The position numbers were made by a program, and so were the translations under genes. A DNA stretch of 64,000 nucleotides from NCBI GenBank assembly GCA_002914805.1, contig JXTB01000083.1, positions 122,731-186,730 on the forward strand, given 5' to 3'. Each line of letters starts with the position of its first letter. Position 1 is the first letter of the stretch. Shown here in pieces: positions 9,983 through 22,270 of this stretch. Origin of the DNA: Parasponia andersonii (lineage: Eukaryota; Streptophyta; Magnoliopsida; Rosales; Cannabaceae). The notes beneath the pieces are model-generated. The model searched no databases, was not told where the DNA came from, and was given only the letters and a program-made list of their open reading frames with translations.

Positions 9983-12753
9983 GTTTTTCTCGGAATAGAA
10001 TGACCCTTCCGCATTTGGTCGCGCATACTTCTGAAAAAGGCCCATCTGTTGCTTTCAATTTCAAGTTACAAAAGCGTCTTAAAAATGAGTAAAAAAAGAA
10101 TCCATTTTGTAAGAAAGAGGAATATGTTTTGTATTTATCCATCATTTAAAAAAGCATGTCATACTTCCTTTCTTTATATTAAAAAGCAAAAAAAAAAACA
10201 CGGAAAAGAAGAGAATAATAGAATTTCAAATCAGAAAACAATGCAACTGGTTGCAATTTCCCGTTTTTCAAAAGCATTTTTACCTTCTTTTTTTTTTTTT
10301 TTGGCGTATTGTTAATTTGAATATAGCATTGCCTCAACATTCATAATAGTCGGTATCGAAGAGTCAAGTGAATTTGCAACTAACCAGACAGCACGTCTTT
10401 AATTTGCCGCACTGGGGTTGCAAAAAAATCTTAAAGGCTAAATCTATTTATTACCTGTAGATATTTTTTTGCTAATTAAATTTTTTATCTGTATATATAT
10501 ATATATATTTTTTTAATCGTTATACATGATTCAATTATCATAATAAAATATATAAAAATATGTGTATTAATAATATATATATTTTTAATATAAAAAAATT
10601 TATACATGAAAAATTTTCATCCGTTAAAATGAACCATAGACAAAAAATAAAAATAAAAAAACTGCTAAATTAGTGTTATATATATATATATATATAAAGA
10701 AGAAAAAGAAAAAGAAAAAGATCATGTTGTCAACTTGCATACGTTTGATTCCGACACTTCATGTTGACGGGTACACATGCATTGGGTTGATACAATGTCT
10801 ATTGTTGTTAAAACAACAAGGCAACATTACTTGCCTTCAACCACCAAAAATAAATTTCTATAAAAAAAAAAAAAACACCGAAATAAATTCTCAAAAACTA
10901 GTTGCAATCTTTTGTCCTTATCTTCAATGGAGCTGCTCTGTGATTGGTATCATGCTCCAAAATTTCCGGTTTTGATATTTTTATGCGCAGCAATCAAAAT
11001 AATATCATATGGAGAATATACTTCGTATCAATTTCTTGCCAGCTCTTATTTATAGATCGGAGAGTGGCTGAAAGAGAAAGTAATTTTTTTAAATCTTTTT
11101 TAGTGAAAAAATCTAGACTGACGAATATATATTTTTATATATGCGTATAAAATAATTATATCCATATAGTTATAACGCCATGAAACTGTCATCAGCATGA
11201 AACTCTTGTGAATTTCCACTGTCATGAAATAAATTCAAGTTGCCACAGAATTTGTTAGTTATTGACTTATATTATTATGAATGGTGGTGATTATCCAGCT
11301 ATACATTCCTTCACCGCGGATGAGTACTGCAATCGAATTCGTCCACGTTGGACACTGATAAATAGGGCTATTTAGCAACTGTTTTTGTCTTTAACGATGA
11401 TTTTTTGAAGGTTCGGATAACTGATGCAATCATTTCCAGCTGTTTTACTCTTAACAAATTGAGTAATATTACAGACCCTGAAAATTTATATTAGATGATG
11501 AGATATTTATTTTAATTATTAAATTTTGAACGGTGTGGTCGTATTTTAAATAAAATGGTAGTTAAAATGTATAACGCATCATTAGTGTAACACTAATTTT
11601 TATGTAAATTTTGAGTATCCCAATTATTATTCTAACAATTTATGATACTTTTGTAATATCAACTAAGTTTTACGTATCCACCCATACATGTATGGTTATT
11701 AAAATAAAACACTTACAGATTTAACATAATTGGTAATTATATTCACTTCTAAATTAATATTTAAGTTCTAATTTTTCTTGTTTAATAAGAAAAATACAAA
11801 AATATCCTTTGTGGTTAAGGAGGGATGGTTTGTGGAAATTTTTTTTATTAAGAAAAGAGAAAACAAAAAAAAAAAGATAGGTGGGGTTTGGGATATTGAG
11901 ATTTCAACAGGACTAAAATGTTGTGTCTTTCGGGCACTAACAAAATGCACCGCTTTTTTGCCGTGGTTTTCGTGTTTTAGAACACATAGGTTAAACTTGA
12001 GTTCGCACAAGGTCCACTTTTATTATTATTATTATTATTTTAAATTGTGTCTCATAATTTTTTTTTTTTTGTATTTTTCACTTCATTTTCTAAGTCGCTT
12101 GTATTGCGTGTGTTACCACATGAAATCCAAAGTATTGAAACTTCTCTATATTTTATTAATTTTTTGAAAAAAAAATTGATCAATATATAAATGTCCTATA
12201 TAATATCTCACTACTACTCAATCTCCATCCTACTTAATTATGGACAATAGACTTTCATGCCTATTCCTTATATGATTAGGACCAAGATTCTAGGTAGTGG
12301 ATACTCTTACCACTTGAGTCAACTTATTTCGTCAAACAAAATCTTATTTTCTTTGTCATCCATCATGAAATAGATCGATTGGAACGTGCAAACCACTTAT
12401 TAGTTTATTCTAATGCTTTAGGGTTTATAAAACTAAAAATCTTTAGTTGACATTATAACTAATGATATCACTCTCATTACATTAAGTTAAGAACAATGTT
12501 ATGAAGTTATAATCAATATCAAAGTCAAAAACGAAAATTAATGAAAACAAAGATTGTCAACCGTGGTATCTAAGTTTATTAGTCATTACTTCACAATAAC
12601 ACAAGTTAATGTAAATAATCTGAAGGAATCTGATTTTAATCCCAAATTTTTAGTATAAGAAAGTTATTTTTTAAGTCCTTTAATGCATAATTTTTTTTTC
12701 TTCTACATGATATTATTTTTCTCTTTGATACATAATTTTTTTTTCCCTTTTTA

Positions 12754-13234
12754 AGGTTAATCATATTTATATAAGCTGAAAAATAATTTAAATCTCATTT
12801 TAGTACTCTTCAACTTTTAAAGTGTCCAATATTTAGTCATTAAATCATACTTTTCGCTTTGTTTGATCAATGATCCTTGAATTTTCTATATTTTTAAAAG
12901 ATCATAATCCAATGAGTATTCTTTTTTTAGTTATTGAATCATTATTCAATAATTATCATGATTTAAATAGTTAATAAAAAAAATAATAAATACATATTAT
13001 TTAATGTATTTTTCTTTCTTTTTTTTTTTTATGTGCGGGCATGATGAATTTAAATCGGACAAAATAATACATTTTATATATGATACTATCAAAATAGTAA
13101 AACATTATATTTGAAAGTTCAGAATTAAATTAAAATAAAAACATACTTTAAAAGTTCAGTAGAGGATATTTTAAAAATCAAAGATCAAAATGAGATTTTG
13201 ATCATTTTTCATGACTAAATAGTATATTTATCCT
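12754..13234. mobile_element. Degenerate foldback element
   Basis: The left arm beginning AGGTTAATCATATTTATATA and the complement of the right arm beginning AGGATAAATATACTATTTAG run parallel. They share an inner AAATCTCATTTT and a later CTTTTAAAGT, so the ~480-bp block can fold back on itself. No coding capacity. A target duplication is not clear, so the ends are approximate. Confidence 0.45.
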
Positions 13235-14955
13235 AGAAAAAAAATACTAGAGGTATACATGATGCACCAAAAAAAAGAATGTTGCATGCTCCAAATAATT
13301 TAAATCGAACTAATTGGATGTCCAATGACCGATTAATATAAATACTACTCTCCCATTCCATCTTGTCAAACATGGCACTAGATAGATATCATATTCCTAG
13401 AATATAGTTCGCCTTTACTATGCTAGAGGCCGTGGAGGATCAAGTTTCTAGTATATAATATTAGTCCTAGCATAACTTTGATTCAAAGTTGATAATTTTT
13501 ATTCTTATTATAAATAACTACAACTGGTTTGTGCAAAATGTTAAACCGAATGGAGAGGGGGAAAAAAAAAATCTTTAGAGGCTCTAATTATTTTCTCTGT
13601 CTTATTGTTTGTCTATATTTTATGTATTGTTCTCTGAATCTATTAATTTTTTTTTTTGTGATAAACCTGTACCTATTCAATTAGTTCTTGACACAGCACT
13701 CAATCAAAGTAGTTACAAATACATAACTAACGAACTGTACTTACTTACTGTCTTGATTTTTAAATCTATTTATCAATATATAAGAAATAATAGCATAAAA
13801 AGTACTTTATCAATAACGTTTTTTATTTTTAAATTAACGTATCATCAAATCCGATTAAATGGACAAATAAAAAAAAAAGGTATTAATTAGACAGATAAGC
13901 AGGTTTATTACAATAAAACCAGGCCCTAGCAATCGTTAAAAATGGGATTTTGACGGACGTACACGGCACTAAAGAAAATGGGCTCTCTCCTCTTTTTGAT
14001 TTCTTTCCCTAGGTGGGTCCCACTTAAAACCCTCCTTTTTCACACACTTCTGTCACGTTTCACGATCTCGCCAAGTTGCTTTTCAATCGAGGGGGCCGCG
14101 TTGTTACCCCCACTTTGCTAATGTGACGGCGTTGTCTTTCCTTCCTACACGTCCTTCTACTCGCAAACATACTCGCTCCTCGTTCGGCCACGCATACCCT
14201 GACGTTTTTTCTTACATTCAAAAATAAATAAATTTTCTCAATAAATAAATAAATAAATAAATTACTTAGAATAAATTAGTTTAAGTTATTAACCAAATAA
14301 ATAAAAAGGAAAAGTTTAAAAAAAGTCACTTTGCTTATAACGTTTACTTTCATCATTTTTAGTTATAAAATATAAATATGATTGATTTATTTAATTAATT
14401 AATGCAACTTTGTTTTATAAAAAAATTTGTGTTATTTTTTTTTTCTTTTATAAAAAATGAGATTCTTATTTGGTCCTCTACGGGAGCCAGTAGTTTAGTA
14501 TTAGAGAGGGTAGGAGCGGAATTTGTGACATGTTTGGTAATGGTAGTGGACGCAAGCTTTGCCTTTAGAGCAGACCTTCTATTAATACGTGCCGGTCTTA
14601 TAGGGTCACAAAGTCAATCCATTCTCCAATTTTAGCCCTCTTTTTTTGTTTCTTTTATAATTTATTAAAAAACTTTAAGGAAATTTATTTATTTTATGTT
14701 CATAAAACTATTTTTATTTTGGGGTTTTCATTATTATTAGTATTTAAACTTCACAAGAATAAGCCGCGAACACCGACACATATAAAATTTATATATATAT
14801 ATTTTTTCTTTTAAGACGAGAAATTAAATTAAATGGATAAATAAATAAATAATAAGGAAAAAAAAAGAAAAAAATGTCATTTTCAAATAATTACTTGGTG
14901 GACTTTCCACTAGAGTTTCAGGATTGCACGAAACAACCAAAAAAGCTCAACCTTT

Positions 14956-14957
<2 letters not shown>

Positions 14958-14991
<34 letters not shown>

Positions 14992-15021
14992 CAAACGAAG
15001 GTAGTTGTGGAAGCACGTTTA

Positions 15022-15057
<36 letters not shown>
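14958..15057 (+). promoter_or_regulatory. Twin GA microsatellites in the WRKY leader
   Basis: GA tracts at 14958-14990 and 15025-15057 are separated by about 34 bp and lie 56-155 bp upstream of the WRKY start codon, so they probably fall in the 5'UTR or core promoter. GA repeats are known binding sites for plant BBR/BPC (GAGA-binding) proteins. Regulation through them here is inference. Confidence 0.5.
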
Positions 15058-15058
<1 letters not shown>

Positions 15059-15112
15059 TTCAGACAAAAAGAAATCTCAAGGAGTTTTATGTGATTATCT
15101 TTAGTTATATCA

Positions 15113-18100
15113 ATGGCGAAGAACGAAGACCCAGAAAGAGTTTCATTTTCAGGAGCAGCAGTACCACCGCCGCCGCCGCCGTATCATCCTCCTTCGGCGG
15201 CGCGTCCCCCGCTAACGCTCCCGCCTCGGCCCACCATGGACGCCTTCTTCGGCGGCGGAGCTGGAGCCAGCCCGGGACCCTTGACCCTCGTCTCGAGATT
15301 ATTCTCCGATCACAACCCAGATTCGGATTACCGTTCTTTCACTCAGCTCCTCGCCGGCGCCATTGCCTCGCCTCTCGCCGCCTCCGCCGCAAGACCCGGC
15401 TTCAATTTCGATAACCCAGTTGATAATTACTCGAAAGGAGGAGATGGGGGGGACAAGGATTCTGGGTTTAAGCAGAGTAGGCCCATGAATTTGGTGGTTG
15501 CTAACTCTCCACTCTCCCAATTGTTTATGGTTCCACCTGGGTTGAGCCCCTCCGGCTTGTTGAACTCCCCCGGCTTCTTTTCGCCTCCGGTAATTTGTCG
15601 AATTGCCCTCTTGTTTGAATTTTGAGTTCTGGGTTCGTTTTGGCTGTGCTATATGGTTTGAATTCATCATATTGTGTGTGTTTTATGGTAAAGGGTGTCT
15701 TTAGATTTGGGGAATGTTTATGGTGGAATTGAATTTGTTGTATTTAGACTGTGAAAATAGGGTCACTGTGCTTTTAGAAAGTTGGGGATTGTGCAATTTC
15801 CATTTCGATACTCATATATTATGGTGATGAGTTGTTTTAGTATATCTATAGGTCGTTTATATTGTGTTTAAAATTTTTGGCAGAGTCCCTTTGGAATGTC
15901 ACATCAGCAGGCCTTGGCGCAAGTTACTGCTCAAGCTGCACTTGCGCAGTCTCATATGCCCTTGCAACCTGAGTACAAACCTTCTTTAGTACCAGCCTCT
16001 ACTGAGACACAGACACCTGAACCATCTTTTGTAAAGACTGAACCTTCTCAACAGCAGGCGGTGCCATCGACATCAGAATCCAAAGGTTCAGCTGCGGAAG
16101 TATCAGGGCCCTCCCATTCGGATAGGAAATACCAGACTCCTCCCCCTGCTACTGATAAACCTGCAGATGATGGATTCAACTGGCGAAAATATGGGCAGAA
16201 GCAGGTTAAGGGTAGTGAATTTCCGCGAAGCTACTACAAGTGTACGCAGTCGAATTGCCCTGTCAAAAAGAAGGTTGAGCGATCTCCAGATGGCCAGATA
16301 ACGGAGATTATCTACAAAGGGATGCATAACCATGAAATGCCTCAACCCGGTAAGCGAACTAAAGATGGTGGTGGTGATATGAATGGAAACGCCAATTTTC
16401 AACCTAAGTCCGAAACGAATTCACAGAACAGGACTGCTGGACAGTTGCACAGGTCAAATGAAACTGTACCTTCCCAGTTGATGCATAAAAGGGATCACGA
16501 GTCTACACAAGGAGCTCCTGTACAGGTACCAGGTTCAAGTGACAGTGAAGAAGTAGTTGATGAGGAAGTCAGAGAAGATGAGGGGGATGCTGATGAGCCA
16601 AATGCAAAGAAGAAAAGGTAATTTTTCAAAGTCTAATATAGGCTTTATTCAAAGTTTAATATAGTTATTTTTGAGCCTGAAACCTATCATAGTTCTTCTT
16701 CCTTCCTTTCCTGCTTCGTAATTTATTGAAACAATAATTATTTGATTTGGAGGGCAGGAACATAGACGCTGGGGCATCTGAGGTGTCTTTGTCACACAAG
16801 ACAGTCACAGAACCAAAAATCATCGTCCAAACAAGAAGTGAAGTTGACCTTTTAGATGATGGCTACAGATGGCGCAAATATGGCCAGAAAGTAGTCAAAG
16901 GCAATCCTCATCCAAGGTAGGCACTTTCTTCATACATCTGTTGTCTTTTATTATATTTTGGTTTTATTGACTGCTTTTATCTATGTGTCATTTCTCTTAA
17001 AGTGTTTGCCAAGATATTGACTATTTCAAATTGCTAAGTTACAGAAGAAAAATCTAATTTCCCACCACTTGATATGGTTATATAACATTCTCTGTGCCCA
17101 AATCATTTCCTCTAAATTCTTTTCAATTCAGTAGACCGAAGCCCAGACCATTAAAAGAATAATTCAAGTTGGATCTGGGGTGGAGTAAACTGTTAAGTAC
17201 CAATTGACTAAATGGATAAAACATTAAAGGAAGGATCAGGTGACAAAGTCACGCTGATAGAAAAAAGTGGGTTGGGGGAATTGTGTCCTCTAACTCGGTA
17301 CTTTACACTGTCAAGCAAATTACATGAAGAGAGAGATTGTTTTTTGGGTTCCTACCACGATATCCCCTCAATGCCAATTTTATCTTGTTTCTCTTACAAT
17401 GAGAAAGTGGTGAATAACTCGCTTCCCAGAAGCACATCAACTGAAAGAGATTCTATGAATAACAGCTAAAGTAATGATTCTGAGAAAGGAAATAAAGAAC
17501 TTGTTGAAAACTGCTAGAGGTTTTGGTTCCGTTTAGCACCGAGTTCAAATTCAGCTTTAATAAAAACATTACTTTAGCAATAGGGCTTTGACAACAATGA
17601 CGGTGGTTTTTAATGGTATCCTGTACTTCTGATACTCTTTGTTAATGGATCTTTTGGCCCTCTCTTCAGATTTCCCATCATTGCAATTTGAAGTCATTTG
17701 ATACCTTGATAAGAATATGGATGTACATGTTAAAGGTTAATGTAATTTTTGCTTGCTTTTTCCGTACATCAGTTTGATCATTTTGAGAGAAAAGACATCT
17801 TAATTTGTTGCTAATTTAATACAGTGGTTTGTTGCTATCTTCTCTATCTTCTACGTTGATGTCCTGATCAGAGATGACCTCATTTCATATAAGCAGTTCC
17901 CAAAAAGTTATTTAATGGTGTAACTGCTTTAGTTTGTTTGTGATATTGCATCTTGGTGTGACTTCCGTAATAGTTACTTTTTGGCATTTTCTTGGGACAT
18001 CTTCTCTTTATCATTACCTCTCTTTCCCTTGTAGTTGTAGACCTACTTGCGCCTGTTGCATCTTGTTTTGTTCTAACATATTTCTTCAAATGCGAGCATG

Positions 18101-18310
18101 AGGTTGCTGATCGCTTATGATACGCCTACATTTCTTTACAGGAGCTATTACAAATGCACTAGTGCAGGATGCAACGTCCGTAAACATGTCGAAAGAGCTT
18201 CAACGGATCCCAAAGCTGTCATCACTACATACGAGGGAAAACATAACCATGATGTCCCGGCAGCTAGAAATAGTAGCCATAATACAGCAAACAATAAAGC
18301 AGAGAGTTAA
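15113..18310 (+). CDS. WRKY4: Group I WRKY transcription factor, WRKY3/WRKY4 type
   Basis: Nuclear DNA-binding protein recognising W-boxes (TTGAC) in defence and senescence genes. Four exons fit: 15113-15589, 15884-16617, 16758-16916 and 18142-18310, giving 512 residues. The N-terminus has [24 protein letters not shown] and a FTQLLAGA block plus a [14 protein letters not shown] Ser-Pro cluster, all hallmarks of WRKY3/4. The N-terminal WRKY domain has WRKYGQK at 259-265 with zinc ligands C279, C284, H307 and H309 (C-X4-C-X22-HXH). The C-terminal domain has WRKYGQK at 442-448 with C462, C467, H491 and H493 (C-X4-C-X23-HXH). The last intron splits the arginine codon of PR|SYYKC, the conserved intron of this domain. 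An acidic stretch with a basic KKKR patch lies between the domains. The tail is short, ending NNKAES, and the same frame stays open after the stop with family-like residues. The exact orthologue (WRKY3 or WRKY4) is uncertain. Confidence 0.94.
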
Positions 18311-21300
18311 AAACCAGTCAAGGTTGTTGCTGAGAAGCTTACAGATTGGAACAAAATAAAAAGGGATATAACTCAGGAAACAAGATTAAAGACAAGTGCT
18401 TCTGCAGCTTAAAAAAATAGCAAATCACTTGTAAGTTGCTCTTTCATGTAGCCATAAGTTGAATAGTCGATTTCAATCAACTAACACGGTGGAAAAATGA
18501 AGAAATGTAGGGAAGAAATGAGATCATTTGACAGGTTTGTAAGGGGTAATAGTTGCTGATTTGTATGTTTCTTTCACCTTTTTGTATTTTTTCTATTACG
18601 TATTTCTGCACAGGCATGATACTCCACTTCAGGTCTTGTACATTTAAATTAAGAAATGTTGTTTATATTATTATTACCCACGTAAATGGGAGACGGTTGT
18701 TACAGGTGGCTAAATCTATCTTATGGTACCCTGCTGCTCTTGGGGCCTATTTAGCTCTCTTTTAATTAGGGTCCTTTTTTATCTCTGGCAGTTGAAATCA
18801 AATCACGTTTGGAACACCAAATCAGAACCCTGTTGTGCTCTTTTGAATGATAAAGTTATCTAGGAGACTTCTACTGATTTCAAGATAAATATTTATTTGT
18901 AGTGTGTGTGTATAGTATTTCTTTTATGTAGATCCAGTCTTCTCTCATATTGCCAAGCAGCCTTTACTTTTTGAGTTACATCACATCGAGAGGAGGGTCT
19001 AGGATAAAGTGTTATATATGTTCCATAAAAAAGAATGTTGAATGCCATTGTGGTTACCGAAAAAAGAAAATAAAAAAAGAAAAAGAAGAAATATTGAAGC
19101 CCAACTATGAATTGATTTAAAGGCAAAAGTGACCTCCAACTTTGTTCGAACACAAGCTCTCAAATCATCATAAAGCAAATATTAAACCTAATTATTTTGC
19201 TTAGACAATTGCGGAAATTTGGATTTCACATTTCCAATGTTAATGATTGATGATAAGAGAAAACAAATCCGATATGGACCCTGCTAGCAGAAAATGCGTT
19301 CTACTCGTCTGTCTGTGTTTGGTAGAAACGAAAAAAAGAGAGGAAGGAATGAGAAAACAGAAAGGAAAGAAAATATATGTAATAGAAAAGAAAGCGTGTT
19401 TCCTTAATATTGTTTGGTACGTCTGAAGAAAAGAAAGTGTAAATGTTGTGAAATTATAATTTATCCTTTTTAATTATACTAATTTGTTTTAAATTTTAAA
19501 AATAAATGTGTAATTTTATATTGATTATAGTTGTATAATCTTTTCTTTCTAATTTGGAGAGACTTAAAAATGATAGGACCTATAATCTTTTTTTCCAATT
19601 CACTTTCTCTTTCCTCTCTTTTTTTTGGGAGGGAGGGGGGGGGGGTGGAATTCTCCTCTATTTTCCAAGGTGGACCAAGAATTGTTATCTTCCTCTAATG
19701 TTGGGGAAATTAGGCTGAATCCCATTTTGACCTAGTATTGACGAGTATAATAAATAAAACCATGATTTACAAAGCATTCGGCAATATTTTTATTATTTAT
19801 TTATTCATCTTCATAGAATTAAAAAAAATTCTATAACACATTTTTCATCTAAAAATAAATAATCAAATGTTTTTTTTTTTTTTTTTTTGGAAAAAACTTT
19901 TAAATTCCTTCATTGTAATCAAGTAATTGCATTACAACAACTAATTCCACGTGAAAATCGAACTGGTAATAAATAACCCACAACAATAAACGAACAATTG
20001 ATAGCACAATTGGATTATACTAAATGAAAATAACAAAGGAATTCCAGAGAGATTAATCTTCGTCATCCGCCTCTAAATTTGAGTTTTTTTGACTTTTTCT
20101 TAGAAACTGATTTTTAGTAAGATAAAATCTTTAAGATCTAGACTTTATTGGCTTCATATACCAATGTAAGGGCCTCATTTGAGAACAAGGGTGGACACAT
20201 TATGGTCCTATGCCTCAAAGAAGGATTAGACCCATTCGTAAGTGTTCTTGAAATAAGGTAAGAGGGTAAAAGATAAAGGCCGCTTTTAGCATGATATCGG
20301 TAGATTTATGGAATTAGATTGTACGTCTCCTTACGATTGCAACTTTAAAGAAATTAATTTCATTTGTCTTACATCGTATAAAGGAAAAATGTACCTTTAA
20401 CATGTTCAGAAGTTTGTTGATGTTTTCCAATTCGTAATAAGTCTTGATGATAATGAAAATAAGAGAATTGTTTGTCGTTTCAAATCTATACACTAACATA
20501 TTTAATACATATATTTTAATAAATCACTCATATAATTAGTAAAATTATGAAATAATATATATATATATATATATTTTTTTTTCAATCACATGCATTTTCC
20601 AATGTAAACTTTGCTCTTATGGGAAAATATAAAAAATAAAAAATTTAATGTTTGTGTTCTGCTGCTCCTTGTATTCTTAAGAACATATTGTCAAATTTGG
20701 CCAAATGTAGTGCTGCTAACCAAGACCTCAATGAAGGAAGAGTAGTTATTCTTCTAATTCTATTCTAAACGAACCGACCGTATTAATATAAAGTGTTGTC
20801 TTGATCCTAAATCTAATTCAAAAATACCATTGGTGGAGTTGAGTTGCAGTGGAGCTGTTAAGCAGCAGTTGGGTCTGCAACCACCATCACCACCATGGGG
20901 AACTCACCTGATTTTCTCTCTCCCCAACCAAACACCCTAACTAACAGAAAATAATAACACAACTCCCCCCTCCCCCCCCAAAAAGCCAAACGGTTACATT
21001 TCACCTTTTTTTTCTCTTTTCCCACACCCCATTCCACCTTTTCCAAAACCCTAAAAATAAAAATAAAAATACGAAAAAAAAGAAAGAAAAGAAAAGTAGA
21101 GAAACATGAATTTGGAGAAGAAGCACTTCGGACCCACGAATGTTTCCTCTCCTCTTCCTTTGCTTTCGGACCGTTTTTTTTTTTTTTTTTTTCAGAACAG
21201 ACTCTCGTCTCCGCACATCTCGCCAAATCCCACGACCCAAAAACCAAATATTTTCAAGACAATTTTTTCCATTTTTATTATTATTATTTTCTTTTTCCAA

Positions 21301-21547
21301 AAATATGTCTTTGTTTCTTTCCAGGGTTTTTCTTTTGGTTTTTGGCCCCCCAAAAGCAAAAAAAAATTTCTCTCCCCTGAGAAAAATGCAAATCCAACTC
21401 GAGCTAATGTAGGGAATTTTGGGGGAGAGAACCAAATTTTTCTTTTTCTTTTTTCCATTTCCCCAATTCAGGTCGATCTTCTCCTTCAGAAGGCTCTCTT
21501 CAGATTTGAGTAGTCAATTAATTATTTATTTGATTAATTAATTAATA
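18311..21547. other. Intergenic region between the WRKY and kinase genes
   Basis: The first few hundred bases are WRKY 3'UTR. An AT-rich spacer follows with a GTTTGGTA-containing stretch near 19317-19420 (resembling the element at 51291-51734), a G-run near 19627-19646, a T-run near 19870-19888 and an AT tract near 20556-20573. From about 20880 to 21540 the DNA is rich in CT and TTTTC and probably includes the kinase promoter and leader. No gene recognised. Confidence 0.5.
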
Positions 21548-22239
21548 ATGGGGTGTATAAACTCGAAGCAGCCGGAGCCAACACCTTCGCCGGCTATCGA
21601 AGCGTCGGTTCCGGCGAAATTGGATTTGGAGAGCCGGAAGGAGGAGAAGTCGGAGGATCGTGGATGGGAGTTGAGGAAATCGAGGAAGGAGAATTCTCAC
21701 GGGAGGGGTTCGTTTAGCTTTAGGTTGGGATTTTCTCATCGGTACGTCGACGCCGAACACGTCTCCGCCGGTTGGCCGCCGTGGCTCAGCGCCGCCGCCG
21801 GTGAAGCCATTCACGGTTGGTTTCCTCTCAGAGCCGATTCTTTTGAGAAGTTGGAAAAGGTACATTGGGCGCCATGAATCATGACATCATAATAATGATT
21901 TTGCAATTATGAAAATTATTATTATTATTGACTTGGGAAATGGAATTTAATTTTAAAGAAAATAATTATTTTCATAAAGAAACAGGTAGGAGCCTAAGAC
22001 TATAAATTCTGTCTCGGGCCAGCTGGTTTATTTTTATTTTTATTTATTATTATTATTATTATTTTATTTTATTTTTTTCAGTAATTGTTACGAGAGCATT
22101 ATTGAAACGAAAAGAAAAGGGGTCATTGAATGAAATACTAGAAAACTACGTTTTCTGCAAGTGAGGAATTATTATTGATAAAATTATTGAGAAATATGAG
22201 ATTAATTATTGTTATTATTTTTGAGGTATTATGAGATTT

Positions 22240-22270
<31 letters not shown>

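Larger units (their letters stand above)
9983..15112. other. Long intergenic region between the DUF3598-type and WRKY genes
   Basis: About 5.1 kb, strongly AT-rich. It starts with the 3'UTR of the upstream gene. It contains AT microsatellites (about 10491-10508 and 10677-10696), a TTA/ATT run near 12020-12040, a foldback element at 12754-13234, ATAAATAA repeats near 14222-14262 and two GA tracts next to the WRKY gene. The open frames here have simple-sequence composition. I see no gene. Confidence 0.55.

Noticed and set aside
14874-15414. Open frames covering the GA tracts and overlapping the WRKY first exon
   Set aside because: They consist of Arg/Glu repeats from the microsatellites, and the part over the WRKY exon is a frame shadow.
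21001-21513. Several overlapping open frames just upstream of the kinase gene
   Set aside because: All are Lys- or Phe-rich shadows of T- and C-rich leader DNA; they lack conserved motifs.
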